Shown piece by piece: positions 44,775-57,096 of a stretch of 64,000 nt of DNA (its first letter is position 1; the number at the start of each line of letters is the position of its first letter). The notes under the pieces are model-generated. The model had not been told where the DNA came from. It saw only the letters and a list, made by a program, of their open reading frames with translations, and did not search any database. The stretch lies in contig NC_088787.1 in the NCBI RefSeq assembly GCF_949628265.1, forward strand, positions 30,432,501 through 30,496,500. The letters run 5' to 3'. A program made the translations under genes and the position numbers. This DNA is from Cloeon dipterum (Eukaryota > Arthropoda > Insecta > Ephemeroptera > Baetidae).

Positions 44775-46547
44775 CTACAGCTCGAGATAGTTCTTGTCGT
44801 CGAGAAGCTTGAATTTGGCCTCGCGGAAGCTGCACAAATCGGAGAAGATGCGTTTGGTGCTCTCGAGGCCCAATTTCGAGACAACCACGTCGATGCTCTT
44901 GATGTGGGCGATTTTGGCCAGCTCGTCGTAGTACTCCTGCTGCAAAGCACCCAGTTTGTGTGCCTGCCGCGGGCCGTAGCCTATGCGTGCGTGTGAGTTG
45001 CAGGAAAAAATATTATTATTGAGAAATAGGTGACCGAAAGCGCACCGACCTTTGTTTCTCCGCCAGTGCTGGTCCGCCTTCAGCTCTCGGTACATTTCAC
45101 TCTTGTCGGCACACTGGAATTTTCCGCTCATTAAGCTGTAGAAGAAACGGGCCTAGAGAGGGACAGCATGAATGTTAATAAGCGTTTACGGGAGAAGCAG
45201 TGCATTTGCCTGGAGGTCAAGAAGTTGGAACGGACAGACGAAAGTCACGAGGCCGGTCAAACACATTGTCGGATGCTCGATATTGATCATGTGCTTGTAA
45301 AGCGGCTCCACGCCGAAACCGTCGGTGGTTATTTTACAATCCTCGTGCAGAAATGGAAAGCTGTTCTCGTATCCTTTAAATTAATAATTTTATTTACAAT
45401 TCAAATTTAAATACAAAATAATCAGACCTGTGCAATATATGATTGCGTCAAACTCGTCTTTCGTGCCGTCCACGAATTCGACTCGTTTCCCTGGAGCCAG
45501 TCGCAGAATGTCGGTCACTTGCTGCACAGGCTTCCCTTTGAAATTGATTTGAGAGGATTTCAAGTGGTGGCTTAAGCTGACCTTTAAATATCAAATTAAT
45601 TCGTTTTGCATGGCAAAATTGGTTTAAATTACTCTCAAGGCGACTTTGGACACTTCTAAAGCGATGTCTAGTCCAGATGGCCCCGCTCCGACGACGAGCA
45701 CTCTTTGTCCTTTGAAGGGGCAAGATTCGCGATAGGCATGACTGTGCATTATGAAGCCATCAAACTCCTGTTTGCCCTCGATTGCGGGAATGACGGGTTC
45801 AGAGTGATGCCTATTTATTCGAGCAGCATTAAAAATTCAGTAATTACAAGGAGAATCTTCAAATACCCGTTGCAAACTGCAACCCCTGCAAAATAATCAG
45901 TAAACTCTTCGTCCGTGAGATAATCACGGGTTTTGATTTCCCAATTGACCGTGTCATCGTCGTTCTTTTTAAATGGTCGAACTTGCACCACACTTCGATT
46001 AAACTGCAATAGATTCAAAAATTAAAAAAAAACAAGGGGGAATTCGGAGCATAAAACAACCTTTATAAATTTACGCAGTTGATAATGCGATGCAAAGTCC
46101 TGCAAATATTTCAACACCTTCTCGCTTGGCACGTATGATTCGGGATAGGTTGGAAAGGGGAAGTCAGGGTAGCACATAATTTCCTTTGGCAAGTTAGTCC
46201 TGTAAGAAATTAATACATTTTGGGGGAAAACAACCGCATAAAAATTAATTAATTTTGTTTTGGGTAGCAGCTGCTTTAATACCTCGTCAAAAGCTGCTAT
46301 CTCAAGTTGTCCAAATAATTTAAATAATATACCTCAAATTTTTGTACATGCTGGAATGCACCTTCCTGCCCTTATCGTCCTTGTCGACGAATTCGGAGAG
46401 GCGCCAGGTGCCGCCTAAATCATCGCCCTGCTCGAAAACCTGGCAGTCGAAGAGCGAATCTTCCGCAGTGAAATACCTGGCCGCTGCTAGGCCTGCAGGA
46501 CCGGCGCCGATCACCGCGATCGTACCTTTCTTGCTGCTTGCGTCCAT
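44775..46547 (-). CDS. Flavin-containing monooxygenase, copy 1
   Basis: FAD- and NADPH-dependent enzyme that oxygenates soft N or S atoms of small molecules. Eight exons: 46547-46333, 46199-46061, 46003-45867, 45810-45633, 45581-45428, 45373-45210, 45152-45050 and 44980-44775; 431 residues, usual for arthropod FMOs. The FAD-binding motif is GAGPAG with DLGGTW near residue 48. The FMO signature reads FDGFIMHSHAY. The NADPH motif is GAGPSG, and VYCTG-like IIYCTGYE follows. The frame stays open 35 codons upstream of the chosen start, but the extension matches no sister copy. The intron between exons 6 and 7 (45153-45209) starts GC (CAG then GCAAAT); only this restores the frame. Last and most divergent-in-position member of a four-gene tandem array. 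Confidence 0.9.
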
Positions 46548-46966
46548 CGAGACTGATTTGGATGAGTGGAAATTTCGGAGTGCCGTATATTTCGAGTTGA
46601 TGGAGGTGGTAAAAAGATGCTCGTGTTCTATTTTAACGAAAGGGTTTCCCATGCATAATTGTGAAACTCCGGTAGCACCGAATGGAAAATACCCGCGGCT
46701 GTTGAGTCCAAAATGAGTTTGATGTCCTATCTTTCGAAATCAAGTGGCAATGTTCGGCTTTCTATTCGAACTAGAGCGCAATATTGCGCCTCTTTTGCGT
46801 ATTATGTATAGAATGTGGTGAAAGATTAAATAAAATTCTATTTGTTTTAATGATATGCAAATGTGCTGTCTTTTCTCAAATAAGCTTTTATAAGTTTATT
46901 GACTGTGTGCTCTATAATGTATTTGTTTGACAAAATGTGGGAATAAACAACAATAATATGCCATCA
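46548..46966. other. FMO copy 1 to copy 2 spacer
   Basis: Must hold the promoter of FMO copy 1 and the 3' end of copy 2. It includes a weak match to dispersed repeat Z (about 46905-46955, sharing TGTGGGAATAAACA-like sequence). Nothing else stands out. Confidence 0.5.
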
Positions 46967-48589
46967 TTAGTTGTTACACTCTGAACTCAAGACGCAAAGG
47001 TCTTCGCTCGCCTGCAAAATGTATCTAGCAATCTCGGGGTCGATGCCTGCGATTCCTGCCGTGGCGGCCAAATCATCACAGTGAGCCTTCTGAAGACAGC
47101 CGAATTTATGCGCATTTCTCGGTCCTAGACCTGAATTCAATAATATATTTGCATTTGCACGCCTAAATATTAGGAGACATTATTTCTAACCTAGTTTTTT
47201 CTGTCTCATCTCTTGATCATCTCTCAGATCTTGATACATCTCCAGCTTGCTCGGGAGAACTATTTCGTTAGACAGAAATTTCTTGCAAAATCTAGCCTGT
47301 AATTAAAAAATATAGCTTAATTTAATTAATTTCTACAACGCATAGCTTACCTCCAAATCTCCTAATTGCATGGGAGACACGTGGTTTCCCAAAATAAAAA
47401 AGCACATGGTAGGATATTCGATATTAATTATGTGCTTGTACAACGGCTCGACACCGTAGCCATCGGTTGTGATTTTGCAGTCAGGGTGAAGAAATGGAAA
47501 CGAGTACTCAAACCCTACAGAAAAAAATGTGCCAAAAGTTGCTATATATATTCATGCGCGAACAGTACCAGTGCAGACGATGACTGTGTCAAACTCGAAG
47601 ACGTTTCCATCTTGGAAGTGAACAAGATCGGTTTCAAATTTTAGCACGTCTGAAACTTGCTTCACATTGCTGCGGAAGTTTGCTTTGATTTTCTCCACAT
47701 GATGGCTCAATGCAACCTATGGAAAAATAAAACTAATAGGTGCGAGGACTTAAAAAGTGTGGTTTAAATACTGTTTTTGCATGCTTCGAAACGTGCATTG
47801 TTATATCCACGGCTGAGAACGAGCCGCCAATTATCAGCACACTTTCGTCCTTGTAATTTTCTGCATTGCGAAAGTCATGGCTGTGCAAGATGTTCCTTCT
47901 GTAGGTGCTTAGTCCGTCGAATTTTGGCCAGTGCGGTTTGGTTGTGTGCCTAAAAAGGCAAACGTCGTCACGTTTGAATTGGATGAAAAAATGCTTGTTA
48001 ATCTGTACCCATTAGCCACTATGACAGCGTCGAACTCTTCTTGGGAGTAAAGGCCGTCAATTAAGTTCTCATATTTGATCAGCCAAGACGTGTCACTTTG
48101 CCCTGGGTTCACAGGCTTTACTTCGGTCACTAAGTGATTAAACTGCAAAAAACACTCTTATTTTTGTTATGAAATGGAAATAAAAACTATAACTTTAATT
48201 AATTTCTTCAAATTAAAGCGATCCGCAAATTTGTAGAAGTAGTCCAAGACTTCATCGCTGGTCATGAATTCGCTTAAATGTTCATCAAATGGAATATCAG
48301 GGTAGCACATAACATGCTTTGGCAAGTTCGTCCTGAGGAATCAACAAAAGAATTATTTTTTACTCCACATATATTCTAACGCTGCAAACCTGAGATTTTT
48401 GTACATGCTCGAATGCACCAGCCGGCCTTTTGAGTCCATTCCGATTTGCTCTGGAACCCTCCAGGTGCAGGCCAGGTCGCAGTCTTGCTCGAAAACCTGA
48501 CACTCGAACTGGGAATCCGGGGTGGAAAAGTGCCTTGCGGCGGCCAGTCCACCGGGCCCTGCGCCTATTACAGCCACCCGTTTCGCCAT
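46967..48589 (-). CDS. Flavin-containing monooxygenase, copy 2 (divergent)
   Basis: Eight exons: 48589-48390, 48332-48194, 48142-48009, 47949-47772, 47716-47569, 47514-47351, 47296-47191 and 47130-46967; 410 residues, the shortest of the four, mainly at the C terminus. The first Rossmann motif is intact (GAGPGG). However, the usual GGTW of the FAD site reads ACTW (DLACTW), the FMO signature FxGxxxHxxxY has become YRRNILHSHDF, and the NADPH motif ends in Ala (GGSFSA). All splice sites are GT-AG and the frame is open, so the gene is not obviously dead. It may have relaxed or changed catalysis, or be a new pseudogene in the making. Exon sizes 139, 178, 164 match the sister genes exactly. Confidence 0.88.
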
Positions 48590-48923
48590 TGTGTGCTGAC
48601 GACGAGCAACTGATCAAACACATCAAACAAGATGCTTTGACGAGTTTATTTTTATCAGCACAAAGTAGCAGTCAAGGTCGTGTGCTTAATAATATGTAAT
48701 TCTGCTCGAGAGAGAATGAATGGTGCGTGGCGCGTATCTCCACCAACTTGATAATTTTATCTTTTCTGTGTTTAACTTCAAAAATTCTTCAGTCAACAAC
48801 ATGGAAGCAAGGGAATTTGACGAAAATATTTGTTGAAAAGAGCACTTTTTGTAGAAAATGCATACATTTTGTTTACTTATTAATTTTTATTTATCAACTA
48901 ACCTTTTTCAGGACACGAAAATT
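48590..48923. promoter_or_regulatory. FMO copy 2 upstream spacer
   Basis: Short gap carrying the copy 2 promoter and copy 3 3' end. Two TTATC (GATA-type) cores lie near 48652 and 48757; no TATA box is clear. Confidence 0.4.
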
Positions 48924-50759
48924 TTAATTAATAAGTTCAACAAAGTTTTCTTCGTCGACAAGTTTAAAATTTCTGTTCTTAAACGTGGATATGTCTTCTT
49001 TAATCAATTGGGCGACTCTGGCGTGCAATTTAGAAATTACTGGCGCAATTCGCTGCACTCCCGCCGTGTCCGCCAAATCGTCATAATACTCCTTCTGAAG
49101 CGGCCCCAGGCTGTGAGCGAATCGCGCAGAAAAACCTGAGCAAATAATTCTCCTTTCAATACCAAAATTTGATGCTTAAATTTGCTGCAAACCTAATTCT
49201 TCCCTCCTGCGTTTCTGGTCAGCCCTGAGCCAGTTGTACATCTCGGATTTTTCCGGTAGCTGAAAGGAGCCTGCGAGGAGCTGGTAGAAAAATCTAATCT
49301 AGAATCGAATATCAAGTGTAATTATCCAAAAATAAATCAATTAAGCCTTTACTTGCACGTCTGCACATTGTAGGGGCGCAACAGCGATGTTTATGGCTGG
49401 CAAGCACATCGAGGGATGCTCAATGTTTATCAAATGCTTATACAGAGGCTCAACGCCGTATCCGTCTGTGCTTATTTCACAGCTCTCGTGCAAAAAGGGG
49501 TAGTCATGATGATATCCTTTGCGGGATCAAAACAGTTAACAATTTCATTTAAAATGTTAGTCTACCTGTACAAACTATCACGTCATCAAATTCGTCATTT
49601 TCTCCGTTCTTAAAATATGCTCCGGTTTTGAAAAAGTAGTCTACGTCAGACGTCATTTTTAAATTCGCGGGAAATTTTCCCTTAATACCTTCCATATGGT
49701 GACTCAAGTAAACCTTGAAAGTTTTAGTTTAATGCACGTGCTCTGCCTCTTTTTTTCTCACTAATTTTTTTTGCACTAATTTTTCTCACATATTTGGCCA
49801 CTTTAGAAAGTTCCATTGCAATATCGATTCCTGAAAACGAGCCTCCGATCACCAACACTCGCTTGCCTGCATAAGAAGACCTTTCTCGATATTGCCGGCT
49901 GTGGATTTTGGACCCTTCAAAAGTGTCAAAGCCTTTGAAAACCGGCATATTTGGCTTGTTAAATTGTCTGGAAATAATTATTTCAGTAAGAGCAAAATAC
50001 CTCTATTAAAAATGTTTTTTGTACGTCATTTAATTAACTGCTTTAAAAATAAAAAACGCCGTTAAATGTTTTGAAATTTTGTAAAAACTTATTGCACCTA
50101 TTATTATAAAATTCTACATTCAACAGAAAAAAGTTATGATTATTTTTAAAGGTATTAATACTTAATTTACCCATTACACACAATAACAGCATCAAAATAA
50201 TCTGTGTTCGTCTGTCTTGTGAGCCAATCAAAAATTGTCAGCTGCCACTCATCATCGTTATCACCGATTGGTCTCACGTCTTTCACGCACTTGTTGAACT
50301 GTGCGATGCATTCTCCAAATACTATAGTAAATACTAGACAATAAAGAAACAACCTCAATATATTCCCGCAGGCGAAAATGATCGGCGTAATCGCGCAGGT
50401 ACATCAAAACCTGCTCTGAAGTTAAATTTGACTTTTCATAGTCTGGAAATGGGAAATCAGGGTAGCGCATCACCTCCTTTGGCAAATTGGTCCTAGAAGG
50501 GACTGATTGAAAAAAATTCTGCAGTTAAATTTGCGAATTACCTGAGATTTTCGTACATGCAGGAGTGCACCGGTCTGCCGATTTCATCGAACTGTACATT
50601 CCGAGTAAAAATCCAAGTGCCGCCAAGGTCGCTGCCCTGCTCGAAAGTTTTGCATTCGAAAGGTGAGTCAGGTGCCGTGAAGTGTCGCGCAGCCACGAGA
50701 CCAGCAGGCCCGGCACCGATTATTGCGACTCGGCGACGAAATTTTCCATTCACATTCAT
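48924..50759 (-). CDS. Flavin-containing monooxygenase, copy 3
   Basis: Eight exons: 50759-50542, 50492-50354, 50298-50171, 49967-49790, 49713-49566, 49516-49353, 49298-49193 and 49135-48924; 430 residues. Key sites are all present: GAGPAG, DLGGTW, the signature FEGSKIHSRQY, GGSFSGID for NADPH and VIVCTGYH. It is closest to copy 4: exon 1 of the two differs at only a handful of residues, and their C termini share ARxAHxLGPLQKEYYDDLAD. Introns are 49-203 bases and canonical. A likely intact enzyme. Confidence 0.92.
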
Positions 50760-51584
50760 TTCAGACGTGAATGAAGATGAGCATTTTTAAAATTAAATTG
50801 GTTTGGTGAGTTTTCAGGTGCAAAATCCCCACCTTTAGCACTGATAATTTCCCCTTTAATAGATTGGACCAATGTTTAGTATCTTTCGCAATATGTAACG
50901 AAGCTGAAACTACAAACAAGTAGGCGAGGGGTTTTATGTTTTCACTTTGAGGATGCAGATTTTCCCTTATCGGGTGTGCTCCATTTTTACGTTTCTTACA
51001 CGCAGAGGAAAACAAATATTAAGGGTATATGAACGGTGCATATTGTATAAAAGCCACAAAAAAGACAAAAACACTGATTATTTGAAAAAAATCAATCCTC
51101 ACACAGTGAAATGTATTTACATTAAAATCTAATTCTTTTATTCATATTTGTTTTGGGGCAATGTTTGTATTTGTTGATAAATCACTATTATTTAACGCCG
51201 TTTGTAATTTATCGTTGTGCAGTAGAGATTTCAAAATTCAAATTTGATTTCGTCAGACTTCTGACTAGAATAATTGCAGTTCTTGAGTGCAGACGAGCGT
51301 TTAAACGTAAAGGACCCGGTTCAAGCGTGTAAATTAATATTCTAGTTTACGTTTGTTTAAATCAAACTAGATTTATTTGTCAAATACAGCTTGCTGGTAA
51401 ATGTTATCCTAAAAAGTTCAAATTTTGATTGTTGTTAGGAATTTCGTTATTTTTTTGTTCGACTAATAATATTAATGAAAAAAAGATCAAACATCCAAGT
51501 AAAATTACATCCCTTTTCCGAAAATTTATATTACTTAACCATTTAAATTTATTAAAATTAACAGTATGTATGCACCTAGAACAT
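50760..51584. other. FMO copy 3 to copy 4 spacer
   Basis: Contains the copy 3 promoter (a CGATAAGGG GATA-type site on the gene strand near 50965), then AT-rich DNA with a diverged relative (51168-51320) of the LINE-like fragment at 24910-25230. Confidence 0.5.
51168..51320 (+). repeat. Diverged LINE-like fragment
   Basis: TTGTTGATAAATCACTATTA and CGCCGTTTGTAATTTATC line up with the 24918-25060 region of the larger fragment. The copies are too worn for family assignment. Confidence 0.35.
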
Positions 51585-53396
51585 TTAATTGAGCTCAATA
51601 AAATTTTGTTCATCAACGACTCGAAAATTCCTGTCCCGAAAGGTGTAGAGATCTGCCAATTTCAGTTGCACGCTCCTGGCATGTAATTTAGAAACGACAG
51701 GCAAAATTCGCTGCACTCCCGCCGTGTCTGCTAAATCGTCATAATACTCCTTCTGAAGCGGTCCCAGCCTGTGAGCAAGTCGCGCGGAAAAACCTGCACG
51801 GATTCTCCTTTCAATGCCAAAATTTTGCTGGCAAAATTTGCTGCAAACCTAATTCCTCCCTCCTGCGTTTCTGATCAGCCCTGAGCCAGTGGTACATCTC
51901 GGATTTTTCCGGTAGCTGAAAGGAGCCCGTGAGTAGCTGGTAGAAGTACCTAACCTAGAATTGCCCGTCAAGAGTATAATTATCTGCGCATAGATGAAAG
52001 AACTTATTAAGCCTTTACTTGCACGTCCGCACATTGGAGGGGTGAAATATAGTTGTTGACGGCCGGCAAGCACATCGAGGGGTGCTCGATGTTTATCAAA
52101 TGCTTGTAGAGTGGCTCCACGCCGTACCCATCTGTCGTTATTTGACAGCTTTTGTGCAGAAAGGGGTAATCGTGCTTGTAACCTTGCGTGCGATAAAATC
52201 AGTTAGCGCGAATCTATTTAAATACATTTAATGTATCAACCTGTGCAGACTATCACGTCGTCAAAGTCGTCTTTATCGCCGTTTTTGAAGCAGGCGCCGG
52301 TTTTGGAAAAGTAATCTACGTCGGACGTCATTTTCACATTCTCAGGGAAATTCCCAGCGATATTTTTCTCGTGGTGACTCATGTACACCTGAAACATTTT
52401 TTTCGGATAAGTTAACACAGTCACATTGATGGAATTGTTACTCTTACGCATTTAGCCACACTTGACAACTCCATAACAACATCAACCGCCGAAAAAGCGC
52501 CACCGATCACCAACACCCTTCTATCGGTGAATGGAGATCTTTCTCTGTATTCACGGCTGTGTATGATTTTTCCTTCAAACGTGTCGGAGCCTTCAAAGAG
52601 TGGCATATTTGGACGGCTGAAGTGACTGGAAAACAAATTTCATTGATTTCAATCTCCAAAATTGATTTCAAAATTTAAAAGCTCTATTTTGATTCTTAAT
52701 GATTTATCATTTCCTGTAATAATTTGAAAATTGCTGCATAGTTATTATTGAACGAACCGTAAAATAAATTTTAATTATAAAAAATACGGATATCATGCAG
52801 TTTAAATTTTGTGTACCCATTGCATACAATAACAGCGTCAAAAAACTCGGTGCTCGTCTCTTTTGTTAGCCAATCGAAAATTGTCAGCTGCCACTCATCG
52901 TCGTTACCAACCGGCCTTACTTCTTGAACCCATTTATTAAACTGAAATTCATAGCTCTGTATGTTGAAAAGAAAAATTTGTTAGAGAAAAAATTACCTGA
53001 ATATGTTCCCTCAGGCGAAATTGATCTGCGTAATCGTGCAGGTATTTTAAAACCTGCTCGGAGGTCAAATATGACTTTTCGTGGTCGGGAAAAGGGTAAT
53101 CAGGGTAGCACATCACCTCTTTCGGCAGATTTGTCCTAGATGAAATTATTATTAAAATAAAATATAATTAAATTTGCGAATTACCTGAGATTTTCGTACA
53201 TGCTGGAGTGCACCGGTCTGCCGATTTCGTCAAACTGGACGTGCCGCGTAAAAATCCAAGTGCCGCCAAGGTCGCTGCCCTGCTCGAAAATTTTGCACTC
53301 GAAGGGTGAGTCAGGTGCCGTGAAGTGTCGTGCAGCCACGAGACCTGAAGGGCCGGCGCCGATCACCGCCACACGCCGTCGAAGTTTTCCATTCAT
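51585..53396 (-). CDS. Flavin-containing monooxygenase, copy 4
   Basis: Eight exons: 53396-53185, 53135-52997, 52941-52817, 52625-52448, 52388-52241, 52182-52019, 51954-51849 and 51793-51585; 426 residues. FAD site GAGPSG with DLGGTW, signature FEGKIIHSREY, VIVCTGYK. The NADPH motif reads GGAFSA, with the last Gly replaced by Ala as in copy 2. Canonical introns throughout. First gene of the array by transcription order and a close sister of copy 3; the two probably arose by the most recent duplication in the cluster. Confidence 0.92.
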
Positions 53397-53852
53397 TGCT
53401 TGAGCGCTACAAATAATTTAATGCGATCTTTGCTCCGGAGCGAGACAGCGACAGTTTTTAGGCGCTCCCTACTTTTGGCATTGACGGCGAGCTGCTTATT
53501 TCCCCTCCGAACTGGTTAAACAAATGAGTATAAGGCTTCTTGGAGAACGAAGAAGCTGCAGCCTAATGACGTAATTTACAGACGAAGAGGCGACGCGCGT
53601 CACTCTAACTCACTCGCTCACTTCTTATTATCTTGTTTAATATGTTAAATTAAAACCAGTGTTACTGTTTGTATGATTAATCCATTTATTATCATCAAAA
53701 TCCATCAGTGATAAAATCATTTTCAATTTTAGGGACTAACTGTATACAACGCTGTTAAAATCCTTAAAAAATAACTGGAAATTTGTAGTTTATCTTAATC
53801 ATTTTTTATTTTGATCATTTAACGACTAAAATAATATTTCCGTTTTCCCTTA
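53397..53852. other. FMO copy 4 upstream region
   Basis: Carries the copy 4 promoter, GC-richer over about 53420-53620, then AT-rich DNA up to the LTR fossil. No other feature seen. Confidence 0.5.
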
Positions 53853-54178
53853 TGGGGAATGGTCGAGATAAGTCAAACCCCACAAATTGTTGCAATGCCT
53901 TTATTGTATTTGCCGTAATTTAGTCCCTAAAAGGGAGTTGTCAGAGATTGGCAATATACAAACAGGGTAGTTCAATTATTCGTCAATTATAGGGTTCGTA
54001 AAAGGGAGCTATGTGCTCAAGGTTAACGAACTCCTAAAATGTGCGGCCGAGGGAGCAATATTTGCTGCTACCGCACACGTTTATCGTCGAGTTTAGAATA
54101 ACTCCTTATCAGGTTAACACGGATATACTCAGGCAGCCAGGGTAGGAGAGAGCGCCACCTTTCGGCAGCCACCATACA
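53853..54178 (-). repeat. LTR of the gypsy-type fossil, short form, left
   Basis: Begins TG and ends CA on its own strand (TGTATGGTGGC to CATTCCCCA). About 326 bases; nearly identical to the copy at 56772-57096. Confidence 0.8.
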
Positions 54179-56160
54179 GCCCCCGGACTGAAGACTGGAA
54201 GTCGAGGAAGTACCATAACGGTCCGGAAGCTTTATCGTTCTGCCAAAACGAGTTGTTTTAGGTTGAGTCTTGGTTGGCGGTGGCTGAATTCGAACAGTTT
54301 TGCGTTGTGGGGCACTTGGCGCTGGGTTTGGTTTTCTGGCTAACGGTGTTTGGGGAGCAGCACACGAAGGACCTGGTTGAGGTTCATTAGCAGGCTCTGC
54401 AGGTCGATCTGGCGGCTGTTGCACGGCACGTTGCGGTGCGACAGGCGGCTGTACAGTTGGCTGCTGTGCGGCGGGCTGCGGCACGACAGGCTGCTGCACA
54501 TCGGGTTGCTGTGCGGCAGGTTGCTGCACATTTTCTGCAGGCGTCAGTGTTATCCAAGGTGCTTCCTTCTGCTCTTGCGGCAAAATTGCTTCGATGAATG
54601 CAGGTTTTAAGCGGTCGATTGAAACGGTTTTTCGCTGTCCTTTGTAGTCAATAATAAAAGATTTCTCACCTCTTTGCAGTACTTTATGTGGACCAGAATA
54701 CTGCGGTGTGAGAGGTGCACGCTGCTCACACCGGAGTAAAACGTGCGTGGAAATAGCGAGTTCAGGATGTACAAAAAATTTCTTCTTGGAATTATGCCAT
54801 ACTGGTTGCGGGCAAAGATGAGAGAGATGACTTTGAAGTCGCAGGAGCATTTCGGTCGGAGTCATCTGATTTTGAGGTTCAACGAAAAACTCTCCTGGCA
54901 AGCGAATACTTTCTCCGTAAACCATCTGGGCAGCCGAATAACCAAGGTCTTTTTAAGCCATTTCCTATAATTTCAGAACGCTTTTCTGTTTTGCATGCAG
55001 ATCTGATTGGTCCTCTACCGCCTTCTGAAGGTAACCGCTATTGTCTGACGTTAATTGACCGTTTCACACGCTGGCCAGAAGTAATCCCTCTTGCCTCTAT
55101 CACCAGCGAAGCGGTCATACGTGCTCTCAAAGATGGCTGGATTAGTAGATTTGGTCTTCCAATCAAGTTGATTTGTGATCAAGGAAGACAGTTTACTTCT
55201 AAAACCTTCAAGACGTTTGCTGAGAAAGCAGGTATAGAAATTCGCCATACAAATGCTTATCATCCACAGTCCAACGGCCTCATTGAGCGATTTCATCGCA
55301 CCCTGAAGGCCGCCCTGATGTGCCATTCGACGACCTGGTCAGCCGCGCTAGCACCTGTTCTTCTTGGCTTACGTTCAGCATTGAAGGAAGACCTTGGTTA
55401 TTCGGCTGCCCAGATGGTTTACGGAGAAAGTATTCGCTTGCCAGGAGAGTTTTTCGTTGAACCTCAAAATCAGATGACTCCGACCGAAATGCTCCTGCGA
55501 CTTCAAAGTCATCTCTCTCATCTTTGCCCGCAACCAGTATGGCATAATTCCAGGAAGAAATTTTTTGTACATCCTGAACTCGCTACTTCTACGCACGTTT
55601 TGCTCCGGTGTGAGCAGCGTGCACCTCTCACACCGCAGTATTCTGGTCCACATAAAGTACTGCAAAGAGGTGAGAAATCTTTTATTATTGAGTACAAAGG
55701 ACAGCGAAAAACCGTTTCAATCGACCGCTTAAAACCTGCATTCCTCGAAGCAATTTTGCCGAAAGAGCAGAAGGAAGCACCTTGGATAACACTGACGCCT
55801 GCAGAAAATGTGCAGCAACCTGCCGCACAGCAACCCGATGTGCAGCAGCCTGTCGTGCCGCAGCCCGCCGCACAGCAGCCAACTGTACAGCCGCCTGTCG
55901 CACCGCAATGTGCCGTGCAACAGCCGCCAGATCGACCTGCAGAGCCTGCTAATGAACCTCAACCAGGTCCTTCGTGTGCTGCCCCCCAAACACCGTCAGC
56001 CAGAAAACCAAACCCAGCGCCAAGTGCCCCACAACGCAAAACTGTTCGAATTCAGCCACCGCCAACCAAGACTCAACCTAAAACAACTCGTTTTGGCAGA
56101 ACGATAAAGCTTCCGGACCGTTATGGTACTTCCTCGACTTCCAGTCTTCAGTCCGGGGGC

Positions 56161-56744
56161 TGTATGGTGGCTGCCGAAAGGTGGCGCTCTCTCCTACCCT
56201 GGCTGCCTGAGTATATCCGTGTTAACCTGATAAGGAGTTATTCTAAACTCGACGATAAACGTGTGCGGTAGCAGCAAATATTGCTCCCTCGGCCGCACAT
56301 TTTAGGAGTTCGTTAACCTTGAGCACATAGCTCCCTTTGTAAGTGATTATCTCTCTGAACAATATTACTATTTGTGGTTTGTGAATTTAGTTAGTTATAA
56401 TGACGTGTATGTATTACAGTACGAACCCTATAATTGACGAATAATTGAACTACCCTGTTTGTATATTGCCAATCTCTGACAACTCCCTTTTAGGGGTAAG
56501 CTTATGTTATTATATATATATTGTGTTGTGTTATATTAATTGAGTTATTATTTTATTCTTGTCATTTTTATATATTATATTTTAATAATTGACAATGGCC
56601 TTTTGCCTTTTTAATGTGTTTAGTGTTAACATTCTTTTCTATGCATTTATGGAATTTATTATATTATTTCAGACTAAATTACGGCAAATACAATAAAGGC
56701 ATTGCAACAATTTGTGGGGTTTGACTTATCTCGACCATTCCCCA
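56161..56744 (+). repeat. LTR of the gypsy-type fossil, long form
   Basis: About 584 bases with the same ends as the short forms. The extra length is in two internal stretches whose borders look like splice sites. It directly follows the integrase region in the forward sense. Confidence 0.8.
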
Positions 56745-56771
56745 TATTTGTCACGTCGGGGTCACCAAATA

Positions 56772-57096
56772 TGGGGAATGGTCGAGATAAGTCAAACCCC
56801 ACAAATTGTTGCAATGCCTTTATTGTATTTGCCGTAATTTAGTCCCTAAAAGGGAGTTGTCAGAGATTGGCAATATACAAACAGGGTAGTTCAATTATTC
56901 GTCAATTATAGGGTTCGTAAAAGGGAGCTATGTGCTCAAGGTTAACGAACTCCTAAAATGTGCGGCCGAGGGAGCAATATTTGCTGCTACCGCACACGTT
57001 TATCGTCGAGTTTAGAATAACTCCTTATCAGGTTAACACGGATATACTCAGGCAGCCAGGGTAGGAGAGAGCGCCACCTTTCGGCAGCCACCATAC
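56772..57096 (-). repeat. LTR of the gypsy-type fossil, short form, right
   Basis: Faces the long copy head to head across a short spacer (GTCACGTCGGGGTCACC). Marks the right border of the element. Confidence 0.8.

Larger units (their letters stand above)
53853..57096. mobile_element. Rearranged Ty3/gypsy-type LTR retroelement fossil
   Basis: Parts in order: end repeat, reverse (53853-54178); integrase C-terminal region, reverse (about 54179-54955); integrase core plus C-terminal region, forward (about 54956-56160); end repeat, forward (56161-56744); a 27-base spacer resembling a primer-binding site; end repeat, reverse (56772-57096). The integrase core shows the gypsy-style zinc-less catalytic fold motifs (LIDRFTRWPE, LICDQGRQF, HPQSNGLIERFH) and a Pro/Gln-rich tail. 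No gag, protease or reverse transcriptase lies in the window, so it is broken, with at least two large structural rearrangements. The two halves and the end repeats are almost identical, so it is young. A host target duplication was not clear. Confidence 0.85.

Noticed and set aside
46548-46652. 35-codon N-terminal extension of FMO copy 1
   Set aside because: None of the three sister genes has it, and the flavin motif normally starts within about 15 residues of the start.
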